A stretch of DNA of 64,000 nt from Owenia fusiformis (lineage: Eukaryota; Annelida; Polychaeta; Sabellida; Oweniidae): assembly GCA_903813345.2 (NCBI GenBank), contig CAIIXF020000003.1, positions 7,711,815 to 7,775,814 of the forward strand, in the 5' to 3' direction. The translations under genes and the position numbers were made by a program. Under the pieces are notes generated by a model. The model was not told the DNA's origin, ran no database searches, and worked only from the letters and a program-made list of their open reading frames with translations. Of this stretch, positions 12,201 to 20,320 are shown in pieces (the first letter of the stretch is position 1; each line of letters opens with the position of its first letter).

Positions 12201-14204
12201 GTCTGTCAACCAGCGTCCATAATATAAATGACGTCATTTTCGTTTCAAAACGGGTTTTCCGAAACTTGCGAAAACAAAATTTTATTGTCAACTTTATTTA
12301 CATAAACAGACGTTCAATATGTCCACCATTTTGATCAATTGTAGCCCTCAATTTTGGCCTAAACTGGTCAATAGCATCATTGATATGCTGTTGAGACAAT
12401 GAATTTCACTTCTCAATAATTCTGTCCTTCAGGAACTGAATAGATGTGAAGACTTTATGGTACACTAATTCTGTTAGTTCTCCCCATATGTGGTTGTCGC
12501 ACCGCAGATGTTAGGTAATCGGGTGATCTGGGGAGGCAGTGATTAAGGGGGGATGAATCTAGGCACATTTTCTTTTAACCATTTGACACTCTTGTGAGAT
12601 CTATTGATTGGAGCCCCATCTTGTTGTAAAATGTAATGATTCGAAAATGAGCTCATATCAGGATGGTCCAAAAACAGCATAATTGGGTCATCCGATATCA
12701 ACGTCTGGGACCACATATTGGGAGAACTAACAGAATTGGTTTATCATGAACCCCTTGCATCTACTCAGTCCCTTATTAAGGATAGAATTTTTGAGAAGTG
12801 AAATGCATTGTCTCAACAGCATATCAATGATGCCATTGACCAGTTTAGGGCAAAATTGAGGGCTACATTTGATTAAAATGGTGGGCATATTGAATATCTG
12901 TTTATGTAAATAAAGTTGACAAAAAAATTGTTTTTTTCAAGTTTTGGAGAACCCGTTTTGAAATGAAAATGACATCATTTATATTATGGACGCTGGTTGA
13001 CAGACATTATAATTAATTTGAACTTATGATATACCAAATGAAAGATAAGTAAATTCCCTATCCACTGGTATATAATATGACATGTTTTCATCAAGAAAAT
13101 CAATATTTATTTTTGAAATACGAGTGTCCCATTTTTTGGACCACCCTGTATTAAACATTTATACAAGTTTCTTGTTTCAAAATGAATGGTCTAATGTGAT
13201 TTGTTTTTATTTTTATTAATAAAATGTCATTCATTCTTCCCAATCAGGTGAAGAGGACCAAGACGCATATGACATCAGCCGGATGCAGAAACCTGTTGAT
13301 CCAGATATGCCATCTAAGAAAGTCAAACCTCTGAAATGTGAGTTTTAATATGTATTTATTTGTTTTTTTATGTCACCTCCAGAACTGGTGACATATTGTT
13401 ATTGTCTCCAACTTTTTTGTGGATGGTGTTCGGTGGTTAGTGTTTGACATCTGTAACAGACCTGACATCTGGCAGGTAGTGACATTGCGCATCTTAATGC
13501 CTTGTTTTTTAGTACAGGATATTAGTATATGATATGATATGATATTTTTATACATGATTTATTTCCATAGTAAAATATGATTATTACATACACACGTTGC
13601 GGCTTTGCAATAGAGCATTATCAGCCACAATTGAATAAAGAGCAGTATATGATGCAAAGTACATCATATAATTTCACAGATATTGTATTGCATACAATTT
13701 TCAAAAGGTCCATTGATTCCTTGAAAGCTTTAGCTTGCTTTCTTTAGTTGAGATGAAATTAAATAGTGATTCATATGTTGCTAAAGATGTATAGTTATAT
13801 TGGAATCTGTAGAGATTCAAATTCAAAGCAAATATACCCCTGTCATATGAAATACACCCCCATCATATGAAAATATAGGCTACCCCTGTCATAAAAATAT
13901 TCCCATTATATGAAATATGCAAAAATACTTACATTATGTGTTTGTCATTCCAGCTGCACCTCCAGGGGACTCTCCAGATGTTGGTGACTTTATAAACAAT
14001 CGTCTTGGTGATGCTGATGATGATCCGGCAAACCCTCCACACGACAGTGTGCGGGAATACGCCTACGAAGGTGGCGGTAGCGAGGCCGGGTCTCTCAGTT
14101 CTTTGAACTCTAGTGAATCATCAGACAATGATAATTTTGACTATTTAGATGACTGGGGTCCGAGATTTTCAAAATTAGCTGATATGTATGGTGCTGATAA
14201 GTAG
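1..14204 (+). CDS. CadN-like: Neural (type III classical) cadherin gene, 3' 22 exons
   Basis: Single-pass adhesion receptor; classical cadherins bind homophilically through calcium-dependent EC repeats and link to actin through catenins. I joined 22 exons (1-228, 731-981, 1191-1435, 1718-1851, 2192-2372, 2701-2780, 3004-3216, 5235-5343, 5591-5769, 6044-6297, 6605-6876, 7098-7470, 7712-7951, 8220-8418, 8959-9137, 9476-9629, 10004-10135, 10457-10652, 10927-11162, 11629-11745, 13248-13337, 13954-14204). All phases agree: 4,311 coding bases, 1,436 residues plus TAG. Visible order: EC repeats with linkers [30 protein letters not shown] and [11 protein letters not shown] (residues 1-432); primitive classic cadherin region (about 433-625); EGF (694-727); LamG1 (732-915); EGF-like (938-983); LamG2 (990-1150); Cys-rich segment and EGF (1179-1257); transmembrane helix (about 1263-1293); catenin-binding tail of about 143 residues. 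This order is that of invertebrate N-cadherins. The 5' part lies outside the window. Confidence 0.93.
731..981 (+). CDS. Cadherin exon 2 (EC linker and next EC repeat)
   Basis: Acceptor ttcttccag. It completes the codon from exon 1, then gives [14 protein letters not shown], the linker between two EC repeats, and [10 protein letters not shown], a calcium-binding motif. Donor GTAATT; ends in phase 0. Confidence 0.9.
1191..1435 (+). CDS. Cadherin exon 3
   Basis: Acceptor tctatttcag. Encodes the end of one EC repeat ([11 protein letters not shown]), the linker [11 protein letters not shown] and the start of the next repeat ([11 protein letters not shown]). Donor GTAAGT; phase 2. Confidence 0.9.
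1718..1851 (+). CDS. Cadherin exon 4
   Basis: Acceptor ccctccag. Encodes the middle of an EC repeat, including the LDRE motif ([12 protein letters not shown]) and AVDKG. Donor GTAAAG; phase 1. Confidence 0.9.
2192..2372 (+). CDS. Cadherin exon 5 (EC linker)
   Basis: Acceptor tttctctccag. Encodes [10 protein letters not shown], the linker [11 protein letters not shown] and the start of the last EC repeat ([10 protein letters not shown]). Donor GTAAAT; phase 2. Confidence 0.9.
2375..2690. repeat. AT-rich degenerate short repeat in cadherin intron
   Basis: The intron between exons 5 and 6 is filled with irregular copies of a TACAATATATCTA-like motif at 10-25 bp spacing. The copies are too diverged for a fixed period. 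Confidence 0.5.
2701..2780 (+). CDS. Cadherin exon 6 (cysteine-rich insert of last EC)
   Basis: Acceptor tttttcaccag. Short 80-bp exon reading [17 protein letters not shown], a four-cysteine insert characteristic of the membrane-proximal EC repeat of invertebrate N-cadherins. Donor GTAAGT; phase 1. Confidence 0.85.
3004..3216 (+). CDS. Cadherin exon 7 (end of EC array)
   Basis: Acceptor ccccattctag. Reads [26 protein letters not shown] and [12 protein letters not shown], the end of the last EC repeat. Donor GTGAGG; phase 1. A 2 kb intron follows. Confidence 0.88.
3217..5234 (+). other. Cadherin intron 7, no gene seen
   Basis: A 2.0 kb intron. Apart from one MITE-like repeat near its 3' end (5,007-5,183) I see only AT-rich and TG-rich unique sequence. 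The exons on either side join in phase with the family's expected sequence, so no exon seems to be missing. Confidence 0.7.
5007..5183. mobile_element. MITE-like repeat, CAGTGATCTCC family
   Basis: Begins CAGTGATCTCCCAAGCATTAA and ends GGAGATCATTGCAG, so the ends are imperfect inverted repeats. The same opening sequence and 'gcaccc' interior recur at 14,957-15,297. It has no coding potential. Confidence 0.5.
5235..5343 (+). CDS. Cadherin exon 8 (primitive classic cadherin region)
   Basis: Acceptor tttttgttacag. Encodes [20 protein letters not shown]; the DxDDWD block marks the primitive classic cadherin region following the EC repeats. Donor GTAAGT; phase 2. Confidence 0.88.
5591..5769 (+). 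CDS. Cadherin exon 9
   Basis: Acceptor ataatttcag. Encodes [17 protein letters not shown] and a beta-rich end ([18 protein letters not shown]). The donor is GTTGGT, weaker than the others, but it is the only one near that keeps the frame with exon 10. Phase 1. Confidence 0.82.
6044..6297 (+). CDS. Cadherin exon 10
   Basis: Acceptor tgtactttcag. Encodes [13 protein letters not shown] and a helical, charged segment ending GLMEQNRDE. In N-cadherins this is the stretch between the DDWD block and the first EGF. Donor GTATGA; phase 0. Confidence 0.85.
6605..6876 (+). CDS. Cadherin exon 11 (Cys-rich region and EGF start)
   Basis: Acceptor tttcctgtttcag. Encodes [16 protein letters not shown], then [16 protein letters not shown], then the first half of an EGF module ([12 protein letters not shown]). 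Donor GTTAGT; phase 2. Confidence 0.88.
7098..7470 (+). CDS. Cadherin exon 12 (EGF end and LamG1)
   Basis: Acceptor tttattaag. Completes the EGF ([14 protein letters not shown]) and starts a laminin G domain ([34 protein letters not shown]). Longest exon seen (373 bp). Donor GTAACG; phase 0. Confidence 0.9.
7712..7951 (+). CDS. Cadherin exon 13 (LamG1 end)
   Basis: Acceptor cttaattacag. Encodes the rest of LamG1 with [12 protein letters not shown] and [13 protein letters not shown], the usual closing motif of a LamG domain. Donor GTAATA; phase 0. Confidence 0.9.
8220..8418 (+). CDS. Cadherin exon 14 (second EGF-like module)
   Basis: Acceptor tttcctttccag. Encodes a cysteine-rich EGF-like module ([25 protein letters not shown]). 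Donor GTAAGT; phase 1. Confidence 0.9.
8455..8790. repeat. 103-bp tandem repeat in cadherin intron 14
   Basis: The motif GAATTACAAGGAATAA recurs at 8,481, 8,583 and 8,687, spacing 102-104 bp. Shared flanks such as AGAGAGAAATGAGTTG give about three diverged units. Confidence 0.7.
8959..9137 (+). CDS. Cadherin exon 15 (LamG2 start)
   Basis: Acceptor ctcgtttttag. Encodes the first half of the second laminin G domain ([17 protein letters not shown]). Donor GTAAGC; phase 0. Confidence 0.9.
9476..9629 (+). CDS. Cadherin exon 16 (LamG2)
   Basis: Acceptor cacctccag. Encodes [15 protein letters not shown] and [13 protein letters not shown], typical LamG strands. Donor GTAGGA; phase 1. Confidence 0.9.
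10004..10135 (+). CDS. Cadherin exon 17 (LamG2)
   Basis: Acceptor tttgatatttcag. Encodes [13 protein letters not shown] and [12 protein letters not shown]. Donor GTGAGT; phase 1. The upstream intron carries a short imperfect duplication of 'gaataaa(a)cccatatt(t/c)' and 'gtgaataac'. Confidence 0.88.
10457..10652 (+). CDS. Cadherin exon 18 (LamG2 end, Cys-rich segment)
   Basis: Acceptor tttgcttgtag. Opens with [12 protein letters not shown] (LamG closing motif), followed by a cysteine-rich stretch ([19 protein letters not shown]). Donor GTAAGT; phase 2. Confidence 0.88.
10927..11162 (+). CDS. Cadherin exon 19 (last EGF, start of transmembrane helix)
   Basis: Acceptor tttttgttccag. Encodes [14 protein letters not shown] and [12 protein letters not shown] (EGF), then a hydrophobic run ([13 protein letters not shown]) that begins the transmembrane helix. 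Donor GTAAGT; phase 1. Confidence 0.92.
11365..11572. repeat. Degenerate roughly 22-bp repeat (AGGAATAAAAGACTAGCTA)
   Basis: About nine irregular copies of AAGGAATAAAAGACTAGCTA in the intron before exon 20. The spacing varies from about 20 to 24 bp. Confidence 0.65.
11629..11745 (+). CDS. Cadherin exon 20 (transmembrane end, juxtamembrane tail)
   Basis: Acceptor cttttccag after a 12-T tract. Finishes the helix ([16 protein letters not shown]) and starts the tail with [16 protein letters not shown], the conserved juxtamembrane p120-catenin site. Donor GTAGGA; phase 1. Confidence 0.92.
12059..13148. mobile_element. Composite mariner fold-back element in cadherin intron 20
   Basis: The ends are CAGGGTGGTCCAAAAA and its reverse complement, flanked by TA on both sides (12,057-12,058 and 13,149-13,150), as expected for Tc1/mariner insertion. 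Arms of about 380 bp (12,059-12,440 and 12,770-13,148) are inverted copies of one 3' end. Each arm encodes the C-terminus of a mariner-type transposase reading outwards: on the minus strand in the left arm, on the plus strand in the right. Both carry [19 protein letters not shown] and LFM-stop. Both copies have stops or frameshifts and no full transposase is present, so the element is non-autonomous. Confidence 0.85.
13248..13337 (+). CDS. Cadherin exon 21 (juxtamembrane tail)
   Basis: Acceptor cttcccaatcag. Encodes [17 protein letters not shown], which continues the p120-binding block from exon 20. Donor GTGAGT; phase 1. Confidence 0.9.
13954..14204 (+). CDS. Cadherin last exon (beta-catenin-binding tail)
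   Basis: Acceptor tttgtcattccag. Encodes [33 protein letters not shown], a serine-acidic run ([14 protein letters not shown]) and [15 protein letters not shown], the canonical beta-catenin-binding site of classical cadherins. Ends AspLys-TAG at 14,202-14,204. Confidence 0.95.
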
Positions 14205-14956
14205 TCATGGATTTGTGTAGTCATGGCTGAATTAGTCATGGCTGAATTGAGTCATGGATGGATTTGTATTTAGATAGCTTTATACCAAATATACAGTACT
14301 GCACACAGCACTGGAGCGACACTCTTAGACTACTGTTGGTTAGCATTGGAAGACAGTGTGTTCTAATTGCAGTTTGCAGTGAAATTTCGGAAGGTACTAA
14401 CAGTAGGAAGACAGTATTTAACCACAGCAAATAGGACACAATAACACATTCACTGCGATACTACAATATGGTGGCACAATGCATGAATATTCACTGTCCA
14501 TAGTAAATCTCATTTGCGAAATTGACAACAAACAAATTGGTTTTGTTTCCAAGAAAGATCAGATCCAACATCCTATTGTAAGGACTTATCGTACAGATTG
14601 ACTCGCCAGTAGAGGCTAAAATATACAGCTGGTCCAGATTTAACTGGTCCAGACCTAGAGCTAGTACTTATCATGCATTCTGTCCAAATGAAATTTACCA
14701 GGGATCGTATGTATATTCCTTGTGGATTCTGTGTCGACCATTTGTAGTTTTGCTATGTTGTAACTACATATCAAACACATGCATGATGTATTATATAATA
14801 TTATTGCTCAGACAGGGATGATAAAAACTTAAAAAGCTGTGGATTTCAAGTTGATGCTTTTTAAGAATGTGTTTGTCTCATGTTATAAAATGTTCCTTAC
14901 AAGTCTATTGAGGTTTGTGACAGTTCAACAGCCCTCTGAAATACCACATAAAAAGC

Positions 14957-15297
14957 AGTGATCTCCCTAGCATTTAATCAGCTGGGTGAAAAATAATGGC
15001 ACCTTATTGAAAATCTACTGCACCCTGTTAAAATTTGAAAATAACATGCCACCCCGTTAAAAGTCTGTTTGCACCTTGTCAAGAGGATGAAATATACATG
15101 TACATCTATAGGTGTATATATATTTTGAAATATACATGTACATCTATAGGTATATATGTATTTTGAAATATACATGTACATCTATAGGTATATATGTATT
15201 TTGAAATATACATGTACATCTATAGGTATATATGTATTTCGACTAAAAGAGTTGAAATTAAGTACCCTTTTGAGATAAATCTCATGGTGATCACTGA
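14957..15297. mobile_element. MITE-like repeat, CAGTGATCTCC family, with internal tandem repeat
   Basis: Starts CAGTGATCTCCCTAGCATT and ends GGTGATCACTG, inverted to the start. It shares its left end with the copy at 5,007. Inside, 15,089-15,240 is a perfect-looking 38-bp repeat in four copies (GAAATATACATGTACATC plus an AT-rich half). Confidence 0.6.
15089..15240. repeat. 38-bp tandem repeat, 4 copies
   Basis: Four nearly identical 38-bp units starting GAAATATACATGTACATCTA. Unit 1 differs from the others at two positions. Confidence 0.9.
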
Positions 15298-15552
15298 AAG
15301 GTATTTAAATTTGTATCAAACATTTTATACACATTTCCTGTTTAAAAATGAATAATTATTGTATGTATTGCATGGTCAGTCATTAATAATTAGTGATTTT
15401 TGAATCAAATCAGCATTATCACCATTCAAGTATATTTACTTGAATCATGAAATTTTTGTTGCAACTACGCCATTAGTTTTAACTACGCAATTTATGTGTA
15501 GCCTTGCATTAGTTTGAATGCTGCTAAGGATATTTAGAATATTTGCTTCATT

Positions 15553-15668
15553 GGGGTTAGGGGGTGGGGGGCAGTGAGGGGGTCTATCAAAGATTCTAGG
15601 AAGTTGGATCTATAAATTCATAAAAATTGTAATTGACCCCCTACCCCACCCCCTCCCCAGCCACCCCT
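15553..15668 (+). other. G-quadruplex-like run with matching C-rich tract
   Basis: Five G-runs at 15,553-15,582 (G4, G5, G6, single G loops, G5) form a textbook G-quadruplex motif. The tract at 15,636-15,668 is C-rich and near-complementary, so the transcript could instead form a long hairpin. Confidence 0.6.
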
Positions 15669-16250
15669 TTCCTCTGAATATACACATCTGATATACTTAT
15701 TGGAAGTGAAATGCCAAAGCAACTGTTCATTAATAACCCTAGAGCATTCATCAAAGCGGCCAATTCTTGAAAATATTGTTAATTATGATTTGAAAAATTC
15801 AATTGCTCTCAATATTATTATAGCGAAAGGCTGTTGAAATACTTATGTCATAATCTACAGTGTTTTCTAGAAAAGGTCCACACGAAGTCAAGTTATGTAT
15901 TTATTTTGACCATATATGGAAGGAGAGATCTCAACTTGAGGTATTAATACTCAGAAAACTACACTTAGTGTCAAAAGCACAGCACATGCACCACCGTACT
16001 AATATTATACATGTGCCAAAAAGTTGAATAAGAGTGTATTTTCAAAAAATCATTAAAATATTTCACAAATTTTGAGTTGAACCTTTTCAACAAGAGTGTA
16101 TGTTGTATTGTCACTGTACTGCTTAAGATGAAAGTGTATTATTAGTTTTTTGACAATCACAGTTTCCCTTTGTTATATGTCTTGATTCAGAAATCATAGA
16201 ATTTCAGGATAGAAACCTTTGATTGGTTGAACATAAAATGGGTTCTTGTA

Positions 16251-16315
16251 TGGGGGGAGGGGGGTCCATTAGAGCTCCATGTTTCCTACCTTATATCTAT
16301 TGACCCCCCCCCTCC
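16251..16315 (+). other. Second G-run/C-run inverted pair
   Basis: GGGGGGAGGGGGGTC pairs with GACCCCCCCCCTCC about 36 bases downstream, making a GC-rich hairpin in otherwise AT-rich sequence. Confidence 0.6.
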
Positions 16316-16383
16316 TGTTTTTGATATTGATGATTTTTGAACCAAAGCTTGTCTGTATTAGCATGCAGTTTAAGTTTTATTTG

Positions 16384-16463
16384 TGTTAATCAAACAACAA
16401 TTTGTGTTAATCAAACAACAATTTGTGTTAATCAAACAATTTGTGTTAATCAAACAACACTTT
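16384..16463. repeat. 21-bp tandem repeat (TTTGTGTTAATCAAACAACAA)
   Basis: Four copies of TTTGTGTTAATCAAACAACAA, the third shortened by five bases. Confidence 0.85.
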
Positions 16464-17119
16464 TATAACGTATATTCAGTAATTAGCACCAAATTTATTA
16501 TTAAAAGTTAATCGACACATTATAAATGTTCCAAAAAGCCTGTGCCAATGCTGCTATATCATAGCTATTTATGTAGAATAGATAGTATTTTATGCTAGAA
16601 ATATCCATATAGTTTGAGGTATTTAATAAGAATCTTGTGCTATTTCAATTTCATTTCATGATTATTTCACCTAATGTTTTGCAAGGAACAAATTAAATGA
16701 AGAATGTTCCCTTTTTTCGTCAAAATTGAATATTTTTCTGCAATTACGGCTTTGTTTAAATGTTTGCTGTATTTGCCAGAATTTGGTTGTCATAGAAACA
16801 CGCCAAAATTGTTGGATATATAATCTGTAAGAAATTCCTGTACAGTTTTTTACAATGTACATTGTAGATTTAGAATATCTATGTAAATATGACTTTATGT
16901 ATAATAATATACAACGATGTGAGATTGAGTGGAACATCTAATATAGTATGTAACCATGGTAACGTACCATCACAATTGTAGAAATTGTAGATATTTTATA
17001 CAGTAACCAAAATCCATGTGAGCACACAGTTACTATTAGGGAATAGGGATTATGAGAATTTTGGACATCTAGCATACACAGGGTCGAATCGAACAATTTA
17101 GGAATACTGATGACCAAGA

Positions 17120-17197
17120 AAATGTGTATGCAAGGTACTATGATGAATCGAAATTTCGTGTATGCAAGTTACTATGATGAATCGAAATCACGAAATG
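17120..17197. repeat. Short tandem duplication (about 38 bp)
   Basis: GTGTATGCAAG followed by TACTATGATGAATCGAAAT occurs twice in a row, with one- to two-base differences. Confidence 0.7.
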
Positions 17198-17547
17198 TTC
17201 TTAGTTTACAGATGGTTGATTTTGGATGATGGTTGATTTTTTAAAAAAACAGCCAGGGGATATCACCAATTGTGTTCAATTAGTGTAAATTTTCTTTTTT
17301 CGATATATTGCGTAAATAACACATATGTATTGTATAATTATAACAATTGTGTAATTATAAAAATATTATTGTGTATCATACAGATCACAAAGCAAATCTA
17401 TTAAGCCAGAAAATGTCAGGGAATTTGTTTGAAACGGATGAAAAGTTATCTCTATTTGAATTAAATTCATTTTAGTTGTGTGTTGCTATGGAAACTAGTC
17501 TCATCATGAATGTAAAACATTTATTTGTATAGAATTTTTGCAATTAA

Positions 17548-17553
17548 AATAAA
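17548..17553 (+). promoter_or_regulatory. Candidate polyadenylation signal (cadherin)
   Basis: AATAAA followed within 45 bases by a TG/T-rich stretch. It is the best-looking signal downstream of the cadherin stop codon, but the UTR would be 3.3 kb, so an earlier site may be used. Confidence 0.3.
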
Positions 17554-17812
17554 ACAAATAATACAATAATATGTATATATATTCAGTTTGTTTATTTTTT
17601 AATCATGCAATCCATGATCCCTTACAAAGGCGTTACTAGGTTGTTTTGCCATTGTACACAGGGGATATCCCAGATTAAAAATTTGGAGGGCACCTTGATT
17701 GAAAAATGGGAGACCAAAGGTGAATATTAACTAGACTAAACAGTTGTCATGTCAACTGAATCTTGAAACAATGATGTTTGTTCTTATCTGAGAAATATGT
17801 GATTTGATTCAA

Positions 17813-17877
17813 CACGAGGTTAAGCTGCATGTTTTAAGAGAACGTGAACGTATTGTTACCCCAGAGAATTACTGTCC
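17813..17877 (+). repeat. Degenerate single unit of the 74-bp satellite
   Basis: GAGGTTAAG, TTTTAAGAGAAC, GTGAACGTATT and GAATTACTG appear in the same order and orientation as in the 74-bp satellite unit. It lies on the far side of the 3 kb palindrome from the main array. Confidence 0.55.
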
Positions 17878-18949
17878 CCCTCAAATTGTTTTCCCAGGGA
17901 CCTTATTACAACTTTTTTCCTTATAGTGGAATCAATTGGTGCAAGGCCCCCATAGGGACCTTGCGTTTTCATACTAAAGTTCGTTTTGGAATTTTTTCTT
18001 ATTCTATGTATTTCAAGACATTTTAGAGACAGGGCCCTTTTTTGAAAGCCCTTTTTAGAAAAATAATTGAGATTACAGAGGATACCCATTATTACTGCTT
18101 TTTAACACAATGTGAACAGAAAATTCAAATTTCAAACTCCTTATCTTACTATAATTCACCAATGGAGAATGGACGTTGAGCAACCAAACTTGGCACAAAG
18201 TTGGACCCTAAGATGGGGTTTGATCTTTTGTGAAACCATACATTTGCCTAGCAACCACATAGCAACCATCTAAAATAACACATTTTACAATATAAATCCA
18301 CTTAAATATATGCTAGGATGCTATAAGACCATTACAAAAAGTCTGCTTATCCTAAAATACAACAATTCAAACATATTTACAGAAGTGACATCACCATGTT
18401 GCATAGCAACAACATGGCAATAGGTTACAATGCCCATTTTGACATTTGCACACCATATTCCTATTAAATGCTCACTTGTATGGTTTTGGATCCCTTCCAC
18501 ATTATTTCTTAACATACAGAAATTGTAAGCATAAATGATGCAGTTATGCCTGACCATTTTCCCTAGCAACAGCTTAAAATATTTGCCTAGCAATGACCTA
18601 GCAACAGCTTAAAATAGCAATGTTTCTCATAAAAATCTCACTATATGTCCACTATTATGTAATATGTATGTCTTTTAATTTATAAAGCTTTATAGCTGCA
18701 CACTCAAAAATCTGTAGTCTCTTGTGTAAGGCATGATGGGACATTTCTTGTCTTATGTTTATCAAACTGCAAAAGTCCTGCAATTCATCTTTCAGTTATG
18801 AGATAAAGTAAGCACAAACTATTCATTGTATTTATCCTTGTTACATTTTCAGCATTAATACCCCTAAGATAATACTCTATTTGGGTTAATTGCTACAATT
18901 TCCTTTGCAATTGCATAGCTTTGGTGCAGTAGAATGCACCATGGCATTT

Positions 18950-19660
18950 TCATTTCCCTTTGCAGTCGCATTTGGTGCATCCACATTTAATTATGACTTT
19001 ACATGCCTCGGATGCTTGCGACAGTATTGTCCATCTGGGTACGCACAATACTGATGCACTCCTAAACCATCCCCATAGGCATAGGTTCGTTGAAGGAAGA
19101 ACTGGATCCACTATAAGCCATTGCCCCCATACATGTGCTCCTTGGATCATGACATTATAGAGTGCTGCATCGCATGTTGGGGGTAATCTATTGGGATCCA
19201 TCTGTCATGAGTGAACATGTGCCTGCGCATGGTATTGAGATTTGTCTGGTTGTTTGTAGGCTGGTAAACCAGGATAATGAACCTCTCAATTGTACCCATA
19301 AATTCCACGTTGTTGTTACGGTTGATGGGCGATCTACCAGAGTCAAAAGGACACCTGTTAGATCATAACATAAGTTCCATTGCTTGAAAACTGTCACCTT
19401 GCTCTGATGGTAAAATCCAGACATTGGTATCAGTTCCAGTATGGGCGTGGAACATTGGCAACGCACATGATCTTTGTGGTCCAAGTGCTCTAGCATTCTC
19501 ATGAACTGGAATGTAGCGATACATTTTGCACTTTGAAAATGCTACATAGACCTCAATCTATAGCTCAGAGGCACAGGCTAAGGCTATCACAATAACATTA
19601 CTGTCCACTGATCTTATCATAAATGTCGTGCAACCTTTTCTGCCTCATGATATTGTTAAT
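18950..19660 (-). pseudogene. Decayed transposon-associated ORF, left palindrome arm
   Basis: Minus-strand reading gives, in shifting frames, RSVDSNVVIALACASEL, YRYIPVHE, ALGPQRSCALPMFH, SGFYHQSKVTVFKQW and, further on, PPTCDAALYNVM, HVWGQWL and a CGCTKCDCKGK cysteine run. I know this order from a multicopy, mobile-element-associated invertebrate protein of unknown function (TDTDV ... FHxxTGCDTTSxF ... LPPT ... Cys cluster). At least two frameshifts and stops are present. Family naming rests on memory. Confidence 0.55.
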
Positions 19661-20034
19661 TTTTCACATTTGGATAGTAATATTCCACTGAACCCAGCAT
19701 ATGGGGTTTATGTATCCCACCAGGGTGTGTTCAAAATACTAGTATATATATTTTAAATCAAGACACCATATTTTACTGATTACATCGTTAGGTCAAGGTT
19801 ATACTTGTAAAAGCTTAAAATCCTATCTGGGATTTGCTGAAACATACAAGTCATTAATTTGAAAGTTTCAAGTTTTACCACTTGAGATGCTGAAGGATGT
19901 AGGAATTGTGCAAAGAGCTCTATCTTTCAAGAAAGTCTTGCCAATTGCTTGGTAGTTTGGTGTTAAGATAGGATTTCTCAGAAACAATGACAACAAGATA
20001 GAGTTCTTTGCACTACTAGCAACTGTTACAAGAC

Positions 20035-20320
20035 ATATTATGGCAGGAAAAGGTTGCAGGACATTTATGATAAGATCGGTGGACAGTAATGTTGTGATAG
20101 CCTAATAGCCTGTGCCTCTGAGCTACAGCTTGAGGTCTATGTAGCATTTTAAAAACTAACACTACATTCCAATTTATGAATTTGCTTGCGCACTAGGACC
20201 ACAAAGATCATATGCGCTGCCAATGTTCCACATCCTTACTGGAACTGATACCACATCTGGATTTTACCATCATAGCAAGGTGACAGTTTTCAAGCAATGG
20301 AACTTATGCTTACACAAGAG
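20035..20320 (+). pseudogene. Decayed transposon-associated ORF, right palindrome arm
   Basis: Inverted copy of the left-arm ORF. It reads IRSVDSNVVIA, then two stops, then LPMFHILTGTDTTSGFYHH, SKVTVFKQWNL. Here the FHxLTGxDTTSxF motif is intact, whereas the left copy has a frameshift in it. The downstream part is deleted. Confidence 0.55.

Larger units (their letters stand above)
14205..17560 (+). other. Probable cadherin 3' UTR and flank
   Basis: About 3.3 kb with no ORF I can support. It starts with a small triplication of 'agtcatggctgaattg' just after the stop. It carries one MITE-like repeat (14,957-15,297), two G-run/C-run inverted pairs and a 21-bp tandem repeat. The UTR extent is inferred from the stop codon and the AATAAA at 17,548. 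Confidence 0.4.

Noticed and set aside
19162-19368. Plus-strand ORF of 68 codons in the palindrome
   Set aside because: It is the antisense shadow of the transposon-associated pseudogene on the minus strand.
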